A DNA stretch of 42,002 bases, from contig DJHJ01000043.1 of NCBI GenBank assembly GCA_002433055.1, positions 1 to 42,002 on the forward strand, given 5' to 3'. Each line of letters starts with the position of its first letter. Position 1 is the stretch's first letter. Below, piece by piece: positions 1 through 8,877 of this stretch. Source of the stretch: Acidobacteriia bacterium UBA6623 (GTDB lineage: Bacteria > Acidobacteriota > Terriglobia > Bryobacterales > UBA6623). A program made the position numbers and the translations under genes. Under the pieces are notes generated by a model. The model was not told the DNA's origin. It worked only from the letters and a program-made list of their open reading frames with translations, and made no database searches.

Positions 1-1
1 T

Positions 2-1159
2 TACGGTGGCTACGGCGGTGGTGGCTACGGCGGTGGCAGGGGAGGGCATCTTAGTAGTCAGCATTACACAGCAGGGCGAAGTAGCCGCGGTGGTGGTTAC
101 GGTGGTTACGGTATGTTCGGTGGTCGTAGTGGAGGTATGATACGGCTTCCTGGCCAATTTGGCGGGATGCCCGTTGCTCCTAGTGGCAGTTCTGGATCGG
201 GAACCAATCAGACCGGAGAATTACTGGGTGAAACTGCGATAGCGGACCCATCGGAAAGCGCTCGAGGTATTCGTATTGTTCCCGATTACATCAACAATCT
301 GATCGTTGTTCAGTCTACTCCTCAGGAATGGGAAATTATCCGGCGTACTCTCGAACAGCTTGATTTTGCCCCACGTCAGGTTCTGATCGATGCACAGATC
401 TATGAAGTGTCTCTCACCGGTGCGTTAAGCAATGGGGTATCGGCTTTTTTGCGAGAACGTTCCGGGGACTCACAACGTAAGCTCCTCGGGGGCTTCGACT
501 CTCTGGGTCGTGTAAGTCTTTCTATTGGGGCACTTGTTGGCAACACACGTGAAATGGCAGCTTTTCTCGTTGCCAGTAAAGATGATGGCCGGACTAAGAT
601 CATTTCTGCTCCCTCAATTATTGCGACGGATAACGTGCCAGCCACAATCACGGTGGGTCAATCGATTCCCATCCTTGCCAGCCAGGGTCTTTCGGCTGGA
701 GCTCAGCTTGGAGGTGACTCGTTATTTACTAGCACAGTACAAAACGTCCAAACCGGAGTCTCGCTTGAAATAACCCCTCGTATCAATGCTTCCGGTATAG
801 TGACACTCCTTATCAACCAAGAAGTCAGTAACCCTCTGGCTCCTACAGGAGCCATCCAGTCTCCATCAATCGACCGGCGCAATGTTTCTACCCAAGTCAC
901 GGTTGAAGATGGAACTACGGTTGCTATTGGTGGCATTATTCAAGAGTCGAATATTTATCAACGTAGTCGTGTTCCCATCCTGGGCGATATTCCCATTTTG
1001 GGAAAAGCATTCGGTTCAACCAGTAAGAGTACCTCCAAGACAGAGCTGGTCATTCTTATGACTCCGAGGGTTATTTACGATGAGAATGAGATCATTTCAG
1101 CTAGTGAAGAATTACAATCGAAGTTGCGCAATCTACGCCGGCTAATTCAGAAAAAGTGA
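2..1159 (+). CDS. gspD: Type II secretion secretin GspD, C-terminal part (5' end outside window)
   Basis: Forms the outer-membrane channel of a type II secretion (or closely related) system. The frame is open to the left edge, so the N-terminal domains are missing. The first ~60 codons encode a Gly/Tyr/Arg-rich low-complexity stretch with YGG repeats. Then comes an N-domain (IVPDYINNLIVVQSTPQEW), the start of the secretin core (RQVLIDAQIYEVSL) and the beta-barrel region with TKIISAPSIIATDN and ITVGQSIPIL. The hallmark near the end is VPILGDIPILGKAFGS followed by TELVILMTPRVI, typical of GspD rather than PilQ. The polar tail after this motif is short. The low-complexity stretch sits just before the last N-domain, where secretins often carry linkers. 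No other T2SS gene is visible downstream. An in-frame ATG at 113 is unlikely to be the real start because coding continues upstream of it. Confidence 0.9.
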   Translation, partial: YGGYGGGGYGGGRGGHLSSQHYTAGRSSRGGGYGGYGMFGGRSGGMIRLPGQFGGMPVAPSGSSGSGTNQTGELLGETAIADPSESARGIRIVPDYINNLIVVQSTPQEWEIIRRTLEQLDFAPRQVLIDAQIYEVSLTGALSNGVSAFLRERSGDSQRKLLGGFDSLGRVSLSIGALVGNTREMAAFLVASKDDGRTKIISAPSIIATDNVPATITVGQSIPILASQGLSAGAQLGGDSLFTSTVQNVQTGVSLEITPRINASGIVTLLINQEVSNPLAPTGAIQSPSIDRRNVSTQVTVEDGTTVAIGGIIQESNIYQRSRVPILGDIPILGKAFGSTSKSTSKTELVILMTPRVIYDENEIISASEELQSKLRNLRRLIQKK

Positions 1160-1171
1160 CGCAACACCAAA

Positions 1172-1211
1172 GGGTCACATTGCTTTGTGATTTTTCAAAG
1201 TTATGTGACCC
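1172..1211. repeat. Long imperfect hairpin after gspD
   Basis: A perfect 9-bp inverted repeat (gggtcacat at 1172-1180, atgtgaccc at 1203-1211) encloses a second 5-bp one (ctttg 1183-1187, caaag 1196-1200) across a 2/2 internal loop. It starts 12 nt after the gspD stop. No T-run follows directly; a T7 run lies near 1321-1328 behind only a weak stem. It could be a transcript 3' end, an mRNA-stabilising hairpin or a protein site. Confidence 0.5.
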
Positions 1212-1382
1212 ACAGGACTAGACTAACGAACTTAAAGAAAGCAGATCTGGCACCCTAAAAGTTCGATCAAAATCAAACAACTACATGGTTGAAGCACCGT
1301 TGTGTTTACAGCGCGGTAGTGTTTTTTTGTGCTCTACAAAATCACTAGTAATACTGTAAATAATGATTCAAGTTGACCTATA

Positions 1383-2789
1383 ATGCCTTTGACTATGTCC
1401 AACTCATTGAACTCATTCATAGAAGAGAACCGAGAACGTTTACTTAGTGAACTCAAAGAATATCTTGCCATCCCTAGTATTAGCACTTTACCGGAGCACA
1501 AAGAAGATGTTCGTAGCGCCGCCGGTTTTGTTGCCGAAAGCTTAAAGTCAGCAGGCCTTGAAAACGTCAAATTAATCCAGCCAGAATCCATTTCGGGCCT
1601 GGCTGGAGGTCGGCATCCTCTCGTATATGCCGATTGGCTTCATGCTCCAGGTAAACCGACGATTCTTTGCTACGGACACTACGATGTTCAACCACCTGAC
1701 CCTCTCCACGAGTGGATTAGCCCGCCTTTTGAGCCGACTGTTCGAGGCGGCGATCTTTATGCGCGTGGTGCTTCGGATGACAAAGGGCAAATGTTTGCTC
1801 ATATTAAAGCTGTAGAAGTCCTGAATGCAATCCACGGGGAGCCGACCCTCAACTTACGGTTTTTAATTGAAGGAGAAGAGGAGGTTGGCGGTGAAACCAT
1901 CGCTGCCTATATTGCGAATCACAAAGAGCATTTGAAGGCAGATGCAGCATTAGTTTCAGACACAGCCATGTATGCAGCAGACACGCCAACGATTTGTACC
2001 GGACTGCGCGGCATGATCCAAATGGAGTGGGAAGCTCATAGTTCCGACCGAGATCTTCATTCAGGGGTGTATGGCGGTGTGGCACCCAACGCTGTTTTCG
2101 GTTTGATAGAATTGCTTGCCCGCTGTAAGAATAACGAAGGCACGATCACAATACCGGGGATTTATGATGATGTCTGTGACCCCGCACCACTTGAGAAAGA
2201 GAGTTGGGCGCATCTACCGTTCGATGAAACCAATTATCGCGTAGCCGAGGTCGGCTCTTCGCAGTTGACGGGTGAGCGAGGCTACTCTGTTTTCGAGCGA
2301 ACATGGGCCCGTCCCACATTCGAGGTTCATGGTATTCGGGGCGGGTTTACTGGCCCAGGTAGTAAGTCAGTTATTCCTGCTCAGGCGGTGGCAAAGGTTA
2401 GTATACGTTTGGTGCCCGATCAGGATCCTGAAAAGGTACTAAAGATTGTACGGCAATTTGTTGCCGACAATTCTCCAGAAGGTGTAGAGGTCGAGGTGCG
2501 TGAGCTGGCTGCAGCACCTGCCTCAGTAGTGAGCCCGGACCATTTTGCCATTGCAAAGGCGGCACAGGCGCTTGAAGAATTGTTTGGGAACAAAACTGTT
2601 TATGTACGATGCGGAGGTTCGGTCCCAGTCGTTGGAGACATCGCCACTCATCTCGGTATTCCATCGGCAATGATGGGGTTTGGGTTGCCAGATGACCGAC
2701 TACATTCGCCAAACGAAAAATTTCACCTGGACAACTACTATAAAGCTATCCATGCAGTGGCTCGCTTTTTCGAGTTGCTAGGCGAGTAG
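1383..2789 (+). CDS. M20 family metallo-dipeptidase
   Basis: Zinc-dependent dipeptidase of the M20 family (CNDP/PepV-like branch), probably cytoplasmic because no signal peptide is seen. The di-zinc site is complete. CYGHYDVQPP supplies the first His (about H99) and supporting Asp (D101). RGASDDKGQ supplies the bridging Asp (about D132). LIEGEEEVGGE supplies the catalytic and metal Glu pair (about E166/E167). VSDTAMY supplies a metal Asp (about D193), and HSPNEKF near the C-terminus supplies the last His. The dimerisation (lid) domain lies between and begins near HSGVYGG. The length of 468 residues is normal for the family. ATG 1383 is used; ATG 1395 is also possible, and neither has a clear Shine-Dalgarno. 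It stands alone, 223 nt after gspD. Substrate is not deducible beyond dipeptide or N-acyl amino acid. Confidence 0.9.
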   Translation: MPLTMSNSLNSFIEENRERLLSELKEYLAIPSISTLPEHKEDVRSAAGFVAESLKSAGLENVKLIQPESISGLAGGRHPLVYADWLHAPGKPTILCYGHYDVQPPDPLHEWISPPFEPTVRGGDLYARGASDDKGQMFAHIKAVEVLNAIHGEPTLNLRFLIEGEEEVGGETIAAYIANHKEHLKADAALVSDTAMYAADTPTICTGLRGMIQMEWEAHSSDRDLHSGVYGGVAPNAVFGLIELLARCKNNEGTITIPGIYDDVCDPAPLEKESWAHLPFDETNYRVAEVGSSQLTGERGYSVFERTWARPTFEVHGIRGGFTGPGSKSVIPAQAVAKVSIRLVPDQDPEKVLKIVRQFVADNSPEGVEVEVRELAAAPASVVSPDHFAIAKAAQALEELFGNKTVYVRCGGSVPVVGDIATHLGIPSAMMGFGLPDDRLHSPNEKFHLDNYYKAIHAVARFFELLGE

Positions 2790-2876
2790 GTCAGCAGATC
2801 ATTTTGCGCAAACCACACCCGCTCAAAGCAACTTGATGGACTTCAGGTGTTTCGAGAGTCTGACAAAGGTGCTGAG

Positions 2877-3089
2877 TCAGGCTTCAGCCTTTACTTCGTC
2901 ATCTGATATATCTTCCGGAGACGGCAAACCGAGGTCGGCAGGATTGATCGCTTCTATCGGTGGGCCACCTAGTCCCACCTTCTTACCCATCCGACGACGC
3001 TCCGCACGTGCCGCTTTATCTTGACGTTTCTCTGCCCGGGCGAGCTCTTTTTGACGCTTTTGAAATTTGGTATTAGATCGGCTGGCCAA
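2877..3089 (-). CDS. Small basic conserved protein (70 aa)
   Basis: The start is a TTG at 3087-3089, preceded on the minus strand by a purine-rich ggggggaga that fits a ribosome-binding site. The product is unusually charged. The N-terminal ~37 residues are Lys/Arg/Glu/Gln-rich (KFQKRQKELARAEKRQDKAA) and likely helical. The middle reads KKVGLGGPPIEAINPADLGLP, and the tail is acidic (EDISDDEVKAEA). I believe similar short proteins occur in Acidobacteriota, but no function is known to me. It begins 40 nt after the stop of the RRM gene on the same strand, so the two are probably co-transcribed. A nucleic-acid or ribosome role is a guess from charge and neighbour. Confidence 0.7.
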   Translation of the reverse strand: MASRSNTKFQKRQKELARAEKRQDKAARAERRRMGKKVGLGGPPIEAINPADLGLPSPEDISDDEVKAEA

Positions 3090-3129
3090 TTGTCTCCCCC
3101 CTTACCGTACTCCGCTATCTAGTTTGGAA

Positions 3130-3459
3130 TTACCAGCGTGATCCGCCTCCGCCTCCCCGAGAGCCTCTACGGCCACCTTCGGGTCGTCCGAATCCACCAC
3201 CACCACCATCTGGTCGTGGGCGAGCTTCGTTGACAACCAGGTCTCTACCTCCAATATTAGCTCCATTCAGTGCTCCGATAGCCTGCTCGGCCTGTTCTTC
3301 ATCTGCCATTTCGACAAACGAAAAGCCTCTCGAACGACCAGTCTCTCTATCTAGCACCAGATGTACTGACTCCACCTCGCCGTGAGCCTCAAAGGTGCTG
3401 CGGATTTCTTCTTCTGTAGCGGCAAAATTTAAGTTGCCGACATAAAGTCTCTTACCCAT
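3130..3459 (-). CDS. RRM-domain RNA-binding protein with Gly-rich tail
   Basis: Single RNA-recognition-motif protein of the bacterial/cyanobacterial Rbp type. RNP2 is LYVGNL (residues 5-10) and RNP1 is RGFSFVEM (44-51), with the aromatic Y6, F46 and F48 that stack on RNA bases. The domain spans residues 3-80. The rest is a Gly/Arg-rich tail (residues ~83-109) containing GGGGGFGRPEGG and ending SRW, like RGG tails that add nonspecific RNA affinity. The ATG at 3457-3459 has a very strong Shine-Dalgarno (aggaggag at 3467-3474, 7 nt upstream). Such proteins are often cold- or stress-induced RNA chaperones. A long leader is possible, since no other gene occupies the upstream 413 nt. Confidence 0.93.
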   Translation of the reverse strand: MGKRLYVGNLNFAATEEEIRSTFEAHGEVESVHLVLDRETGRSRGFSFVEMADEEQAEQAIGALNGANIGGRDLVVNEARPRPDGGGGGFGRPEGGRRGSRGGGGGSRW

Positions 3460-3872
3460 AGGAAAACTCCTCCTCTAACAAATACTGAAACAGTTCAACC
3501 GTCGGGCAGAAAGAGAAGGGATCAAAGAAGGTAACCCTCGGCAGTCAGCCTGGCGTAGCAAAAGTTTCAACTTCCTGTGTAAAGTCTACCACGCTGAATA
3601 TCGGCTAGTACTCCAAGAAGTTTCCATTGTCATCTAAAGTTATGATGTAAACCTCACCGGTTTTCCGCTAAGCCCACCCTAATTTTGAAGATTAGTTAAC
3701 TATCAGTATATAAATACATGGTATTGAAATGAGCACCTTTGGCAAGTTGGGATGACTTAATCGTTAGTTGCCGCAACAAGTATTTTGACTCGGAGACCCT
3801 TGAATATCAAAGTATTGGATTCAATGCGATGGGAGAACGGGTTATACTCCTGACAGTACGAGGTAAGCTGGT
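3460..3872. other. Divergent intergenic region (413 nt)
   Basis: This is the largest gene-free stretch. It holds the leader of the minus-strand RRM gene and the promoter of the plus-strand TPR gene. No RNA gene, riboswitch or convincing ORF is seen. A TATACT hexamer at 3843-3848 resembles a -10 box for the TPR gene, but no -35 sits at proper spacing. A 6-bp inverted repeat (ttgaat 3800-3805, attcaa 3819-3824) lies just upstream of that box. Confidence 0.5.
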
Positions 3873-4955
3873 ATGGTGAGGTCTTTCAGAATAGTCACTA
3901 GAAAACTAGTTGTGACTGTTGGCTGCACTTTGTTGGTCTGTGCTACTGGCAGCGCTCTACGTGGCGCAGGTTGCAGTCAGATTGAAGATAGCCTTACTCG
4001 CGCTAATATAGCTCTTGATCAACGAAAACCATCAGCCGCCCAGCGGATTTTGAGGACCTTAGGCACCGTAAACTGTGAGAGAGTGTTGTTGCTGACAGCT
4101 AGACTTGCCGAAGCGATGGGCAATTTAGAGGATGCAGGCCGACAGTACGTACAGTACACAACTCTTGCGTCAAATGATGCAAAAGGGCTTGCCTATTTTG
4201 GTGCCTTCCTATTGGACAATCATCGTTACCCACAGGCGGAAGCGGCATTGCAGCGAGCTTCTACTCTTGACCCAAGTCTGGCTGAAGTTCTTTTATTGCG
4301 AGGACGCATCCTAGGTCTTAAGGGGCAAATATCTGAAGCCAAGATGGCTTTTACTAAAGCGATTGAGCTTTCCCCTAACAATCCTGAAATCCACTATCAG
4401 GTGGGTGTTTTTCATGATGGTCAACAGCAGAGCCACAAGGCAGCAGCCTCGTTTGAAAAGGTTGTGAGGTTGACCCCCGACGATCCAAGGGCCTACGACT
4501 ACTTAGCTCTCAACCTGGAGCCGACGGGTGATGTTAAGAGAACAGAATGGGCTTACCAGAAAGGTCTTTCTCTCAACAGAGGACCACGTTTTGATGCTTT
4601 TTTAGACTACAATTATGGCCGTTTCTTGATGAAACAAAACCGATTAGCGGAGGCGAAAAAACATCTCAACAGGGCGGTTCTCCTCACGCCACAGGCACGT
4701 TCCTCTTACTACGAGCGCGGCAAGCTGAATTTAAAGCTCGGCAATTTGAAGTCTGCTCGAGATGATGCAGAACGAGCGCTTGTTCTCAAAGACCCCGGTG
4801 GTGTCATTCTGGATTTACAGGTTCATTATCTATTAGCTCGAATCCACGCGCGACTTGGGGATCAACAAGAGGCACGTCGTTACTCGGAACTCAGTCGCAA
4901 ACTGTCCATACCGTTGTCGGCAAGACAAGGAAAGGGTCGCGGCCTTGGGCGGTAG
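3873..4955 (+). CDS. Exported tetratricopeptide-repeat protein
   Basis: N-terminal Sec-type signal (basic MVRSFRIVTRK, then hydrophobic LVVTVGCTLLVCATGSA, to about residue 33). Then six to seven TPR helical hairpins between residues ~35 and ~345. Clear TPR signatures include YPQAEAALQRASTLDPSLAE, ISEAKMAFTKAIELSPNNPE, HKAAASFEKVVRLTPDDPRA and LAEAKKHLNRAVLLTPQARS. No enzymatic domain is fused, so it is probably a periplasmic or outer-membrane-associated scaffold. The GAGC near residues 31-34 is not a good lipobox. ATG 3873 has gaggtaa 6-7 nt upstream. The gene converges on the PPC-protein gene with only 7 nt between stop codons. Partner proteins cannot be named from the window. Confidence 0.85.
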   Translation: MVRSFRIVTRKLVVTVGCTLLVCATGSALRGAGCSQIEDSLTRANIALDQRKPSAAQRILRTLGTVNCERVLLLTARLAEAMGNLEDAGRQYVQYTTLASNDAKGLAYFGAFLLDNHRYPQAEAALQRASTLDPSLAEVLLLRGRILGLKGQISEAKMAFTKAIELSPNNPEIHYQVGVFHDGQQQSHKAAASFEKVVRLTPDDPRAYDYLALNLEPTGDVKRTEWAYQKGLSLNRGPRFDAFLDYNYGRFLMKQNRLAEAKKHLNRAVLLTPQARSSYYERGKLNLKLGNLKSARDDAERALVLKDPGGVILDLQVHYLLARIHARLGDQQEARRYSELSRKLSIPLSARQGKGRGLGR

Positions 4956-4962
4956 ATCTTCT

Positions 4963-7389
4963 TTATAAGGCCGACGTGACTGCATTGCTGAGTTTTCCAA
5001 TGCTAAGTTTTGCTTCGATCGGTTTTATTCTGAGAGGAGTCTGTTTTCTCCCTGCGTTTGATCCTGATGACGTGGTGGATGTTGTGATTTGGATATCATG
5101 ACGTCCGAGTTTCACTTTCTGATCTGCTTTACAGGCCAGTTCGAATTGCATCGCTTTGGTGACTGTAATTTGTTGACATGTGACTCCGTTGGGAAGTCCG
5201 TTAAAACTAATTAAAACTGGTGACGTGAAGCCAGGTTCGTGAGTCACGGATCCGCTCAAAACTTTAGTTTCGCCGGCGCTAAGTGCAATTTCAGTTGGTA
5301 ACTGTACGTCATACCCGGGAACTATTTCGAATGTTAATGCCGGCGCATAAACTACGCGCTCGATTCCGGCCACCTCAATTTTCCCGCTGACAAGCATGTC
5401 AAACTGCATTGGCAAGTCAGAAAAATTGGTCCCTAAGTCTGCCACTTCAGAAACGAGCACATCAAATGTTCCTTCTGTGGCATATTTCTTTTGATTACCC
5501 CTGGTCACGAAGGCGCCAATACCAAGTTGAACATCAACTTTCTCAGGTGGTTCGATGCCTGGTTTGCGGGCATGAAAGCTCCATGAAACCTCGTGACTCT
5601 GGCCCATAATCAGCTGCACAAAACGAGGTGTGAGGATCTCGAGCACTGCGGGTTCTTCTGGTGCAATTGTTGCAGCGAGAGTTGTGTCCATTATGGGTGC
5701 TTCAAAATCATGGAAGAAATCGGTGGCTGAAGTCACGCTGATCAACACAGGCGAAAGGGCATGCCTCTGAAAGGTGCGCCCATTTTCCAATTCTCCACTA
5801 CCCCAAATTTCCAAATTGAGGAGGCCGGTCTGTACGCCTGGCTGAGGTGTTAGTGTCACGATTGCACTGCGGCGACGAAGTCCTCCTTCGTCCTCTGAGT
5901 TAACCGGAGCAATATTTCCTCCGTTCATTTCGATATCGTTGGGTAGATTAGGAATATCAATTTTAATTGCACCTTGATATCCACGACGGTTAGCAATCAC
6001 TGAAAATTGAGCAGTTCCTCGCTTAGGTATGTTGATGTAGGGTGTTGGAGTGGATAGTTTGAAATCGCCAGGTTCCTTCTTTGCTAGAAGTCGGTATCCG
6101 AATCTCTGTCCGCCGCGGCCAAGAAGATCCTCCACCGTTATTGTCAGCGTATGGATACCCTCGGGAATTTTCAGAACCACAAAAGGATCTTCTCCAGGAT
6201 CCATGCCTGAAACCACTTCATAAACATTCTCTCTGGGTGGGTTGTCTCCCGCTGATGCTAACTTTACTCCTTGCTCGTTGTAGAGTGTGAGCAAAGCATA
6301 GAGCGATGAAGTGCCCAGAGAAGCAGAATCTATCTCAAGACGCCAAGTTTCCCTGGGGTTTACTGCAAGGGTATAACGATCAACTTCACCCATCTCCGTG
6401 ATGCGACCGTTTACGAGGGTGCCGGGGCGAAGGCTTCGGCCGTGGACCTTCCTAGGTTCAAGTGTTTCTGGGTCCATTCCAACGGTAAAACTAATAGGCA
6501 ATGCACCAGGTTTGCCTGGTATTGAGATTCGGACTGAGCGGGCTTCTTTATCGACTTCTTCTAACTCAGGGTAAAGTGTTTTTCGGCCGGTCAAATTTCC
6601 GCCAAACAATTCCACTTCAGCTTCATCGTGTCTTTGCCATCCCAGAGGGAAAAACCCGTCTGCATAACTGAAATCACCAATCTTGAGGCGATAGAAGTTT
6701 TCTGTCAGCGTGCTGAACTTCGTTTCGTGTACTTCAACGAAGTATGGGCCCTTTTTGTCGAAGAAGACTTCTACACGAGCATCAACTCCAAGCCCCAAAG
6801 CATCCTCGCTGTGGGCTACTACATTCCCTTCCGCATCTATCACACGTAAAATTGGATCAACAGCTGACCCTACACGTCTTGCTTCTATTTCGATGACTAG
6901 TCGATTGCCAACCCTTGTCTCTATACGGTAGTAGTCACGATCACCAGCCTCTAGATTGCCATTGACCGTGATGGGGGCTGATATGCTTTGAGCGGTTTCG
7001 ATGGAATCATTAGGCGGTACGTCGAGTTCAGGTTTCGACTCAAGTTCAATTGTTTCAGGGAAGGCTCCGATGGTAAAGAGTAAGGCATTCGAAAGTCCAT
7101 CTTTTGTTCGAACCCTAATCGGATAGGTATCGATTGCAGCATCGCTGGGGACCTCCAGCAGAAATGGGAGTTCGGTTTCGGTATGTTTTGGTGGCGTTAA
7201 TGCCGTGATACTTCCGGGCAGCGTGGTTAATATTTCTGCATCCGATGTCAAGCCGATTCCGATAAGTGATAACTTAACGGCTTTTCCGCGCTGTGCACCT
7301 CGTGGCTCTAGCCTTTCGAGCATAGGTGTAGTAGCAAATACTGGAGAAATTACCAGAGACAGCAATAGCCAATTCAGTGACTTAATCAT
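4963..7389 (-). CDS. Exported protein with PPC-type beta-sandwich domains
   Basis: An 808-residue exported protein with a signal peptide (MIKSLNWLLLSLVISPVFAT, cleaved near residue 19-20). An IPT/TIG-like beta domain follows (PMLERLEPRGAQRGKAVKL to about 108). Next is a bacterial pre-peptidase C-terminal (PPC) domain at about 126-238, with its signature of DSIETAQSI, GDRDYYRIE and GPYFVEV. A second PPC-like unit lies around 325-440 (GEVDRYTLAVNPRETWRLEI). The C-terminal half is a series of Ig-like beta domains with no recognised catalytic motif. Such proteins in Planctomycetes and Acidobacteria act on, or bind, extracellular polymers, but no enzyme is attached here. It lies 170 nt downstream of the nucleoside-hydrolase-like gene on the same strand. 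Confidence 0.8.
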   Translation of the reverse strand: MIKSLNWLLLSLVISPVFATTPMLERLEPRGAQRGKAVKLSLIGIGLTSDAEILTTLPGSITALTPPKHTETELPFLLEVPSDAAIDTYPIRVRTKDGLSNALLFTIGAFPETIELESKPELDVPPNDSIETAQSISAPITVNGNLEAGDRDYYRIETRVGNRLVIEIEARRVGSAVDPILRVIDAEGNVVAHSEDALGLGVDARVEVFFDKKGPYFVEVHETKFSTLTENFYRLKIGDFSYADGFFPLGWQRHDEAEVELFGGNLTGRKTLYPELEEVDKEARSVRISIPGKPGALPISFTVGMDPETLEPRKVHGRSLRPGTLVNGRITEMGEVDRYTLAVNPRETWRLEIDSASLGTSSLYALLTLYNEQGVKLASAGDNPPRENVYEVVSGMDPGEDPFVVLKIPEGIHTLTITVEDLLGRGGQRFGYRLLAKKEPGDFKLSTPTPYINIPKRGTAQFSVIANRRGYQGAIKIDIPNLPNDIEMNGGNIAPVNSEDEGGLRRRSAIVTLTPQPGVQTGLLNLEIWGSGELENGRTFQRHALSPVLISVTSATDFFHDFEAPIMDTTLAATIAPEEPAVLEILTPRFVQLIMGQSHEVSWSFHARKPGIEPPEKVDVQLGIGAFVTRGNQKKYATEGTFDVLVSEVADLGTNFSDLPMQFDMLVSGKIEVAGIERVVYAPALTFEIVPGYDVQLPTEIALSAGETKVLSGSVTHEPGFTSPVLISFNGLPNGVTCQQITVTKAMQFELACKADQKVKLGRHDIQITTSTTSSGSNAGRKQTPLRIKPIEAKLSIGKLSNAVTSAL

Positions 7390-7559
7390 CTACTTCTAAC
7401 TGAGTTACGGATGTGAGTGGAGCAGGATTTCGTTAGAGTGTGCCTACCCTCAACCGCGCCAACCTCTATCATGCCGATGTTAGCAGATAGTCACTCCATT
7501 TTATTTCAGAAGATTTTGGCAGGTGGCAACCTTTTCTATTTGACATCTTAATTTTTGGA

Positions 7560-8642
7560 TTACTCTTTTTCTGGTGTCTGTTTTTTGGTTTCCCGCTCAA
7601 TGACTTCTTCAACAATTTCGCGGAGATAGTCGGAGGTTTCTTCTTTTGTAGGTATTGAGGAAAGAACGTCACGGTAGGTTTCTATGATGCGACTCTTTTG
7701 TTTGGTGTCTAAGGATAAATAACTGTGCTGTCCATCTACCGATGGCGCAAATTTCAGGCGGCCACTCTTGAGGATGTCAATCCTGCCCGGTTTTGAAACG
7801 TGAAAGTACCCTCTCTTGGTTCGAATAGCATGAAGAGCAGCCACCACTGCTGCACTGGGTGCATTGTAAGGCATCTTCTGATAGGCACGGTAAGCGTCTA
7901 CTACTGGATGCCTAGTAGTCCAACTAAAATCTTTTTCGATGCTGGAGCCAGGATAAGGCAGAGCACGTCCAATCTCAGGGTCTGCGACGATTATCGGTGT
8001 AGGCCACTCGGCGAATAGTTTGCGAGCAGCTGAAATGTCATGTGTGATGTTGTAGTTTGATGTTGCTTCTGAGTGCATACTAGCTTCCATTACAAGGTGA
8101 CGGATTTTTCTAGCAAGTAGTGGTTTGATGTTGTGTAAGTCAAGCAGGCGGGCTAGATTTGTTGCTGGACCAGTCAGGACCACTACAGCATTCTGATCGT
8201 GTTGAGCTGTGAGGGCGTTTCGAATCACAGCTGCAACATCGGCTGTATCAGATAGCCTGTTTACCGTGTGTCGGTATGAAAGTTCTCCGTTGACGTCTCG
8301 TTGTGATAGTGCAGCGGCGATCATTGGTACATCCGGCGATGATCCATTCTCGACGAGCAAGCCGACCGGCAGAGCTTTCAGAGAGCCTTGGCTACGACGA
8401 CGAAACCTTTTAGGTAATTCACGCTGTCTCCAGTCCGTGAAAAACCATGCCATTGCATCGCAAAACGCTGCAGCTTTCAAATTTCCATGACTGACTGTGA
8501 CTGATATTACTCGCACCTCAGGCTTCTGTCTTACAGTGAGGCCGAATATGAATCCCAAGGCAAGTACGTCATCAATCTTTCTGCCCATGGAGGAATCGAA
8601 GATCACTCCGAGAGGAGGAAGTTTTTTGCCAGGTAGTTGCAT
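7560..8642 (-). CDS. Nucleoside hydrolase-like protein with degraded metal site
   Basis: The fold follows the inosine-uridine nucleoside hydrolase family: N-terminal strand PLGVIFDSSMG, VSVTVSHGN, VVVLTGPATNLARLL, then the H/N region and a helical C-terminus. The family Ca2+ loop (DTDxGxDD, or DTDMGNDVDD in the closer branch) here reads DSSMGRKIDD (residues 16-25). The second Asp is S18, and the loop Asn-Asp pair is R21-K22. The C-terminal metal Asp (YDxxAV) appears as YNAPSAAV with N260. Three metal-ligand positions therefore look changed, so classic hydrolase activity is doubtful. No signal peptide is seen. The last ~60 residues are charged and helical. Length (360) is slightly above the usual 310-340. 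The upstream promoter region is shared with the divergent surA-like gene. Confidence 0.72.
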   Translation of the reverse strand: MQLPGKKLPPLGVIFDSSMGRKIDDVLALGFIFGLTVRQKPEVRVISVTVSHGNLKAAAFCDAMAWFFTDWRQRELPKRFRRRSQGSLKALPVGLLVENGSSPDVPMIAAALSQRDVNGELSYRHTVNRLSDTADVAAVIRNALTAQHDQNAVVVLTGPATNLARLLDLHNIKPLLARKIRHLVMEASMHSEATSNYNITHDISAARKLFAEWPTPIIVADPEIGRALPYPGSSIEKDFSWTTRHPVVDAYRAYQKMPYNAPSAAVVAALHAIRTKRGYFHVSKPGRIDILKSGRLKFAPSVDGQHSYLSLDTKQKSRIIETYRDVLSSIPTKEETSDYLREIVEEVIERETKKQTPEKE

Positions 8643-8877
8643 GCTTTACTCTGCGGGGTGATGGGCCGAAGGTATGGCTATTTTCACCCTGTTCGAGTGA
8701 CTGTATCAAGGTTACTATACTTCCTACGAGGTTGTGTCTAACCTAATGGTGTAAGGCGTGCGAAGATAGTACCGTAAGGTTTTGGGTTAATCTGTTCGAT
8801 CAGTCAGTGCCATCTGTTCTGTGAGACAGTTGTCAATCAAAACTTATTCTTTTTGTGAAACAAAAGACGAGGACACT

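Noticed and set aside
2803..2812. 10-bp palindrome tttgcgcaaa in the gap after the dipeptidase
   Set aside because: Too short and isolated to support a function.
8692..8721. Candidate promoter TTCGAG-18-TATACT upstream of the surA-like gene
   Set aside because: The -10 is good but the -35 matches poorly; not enough to call.
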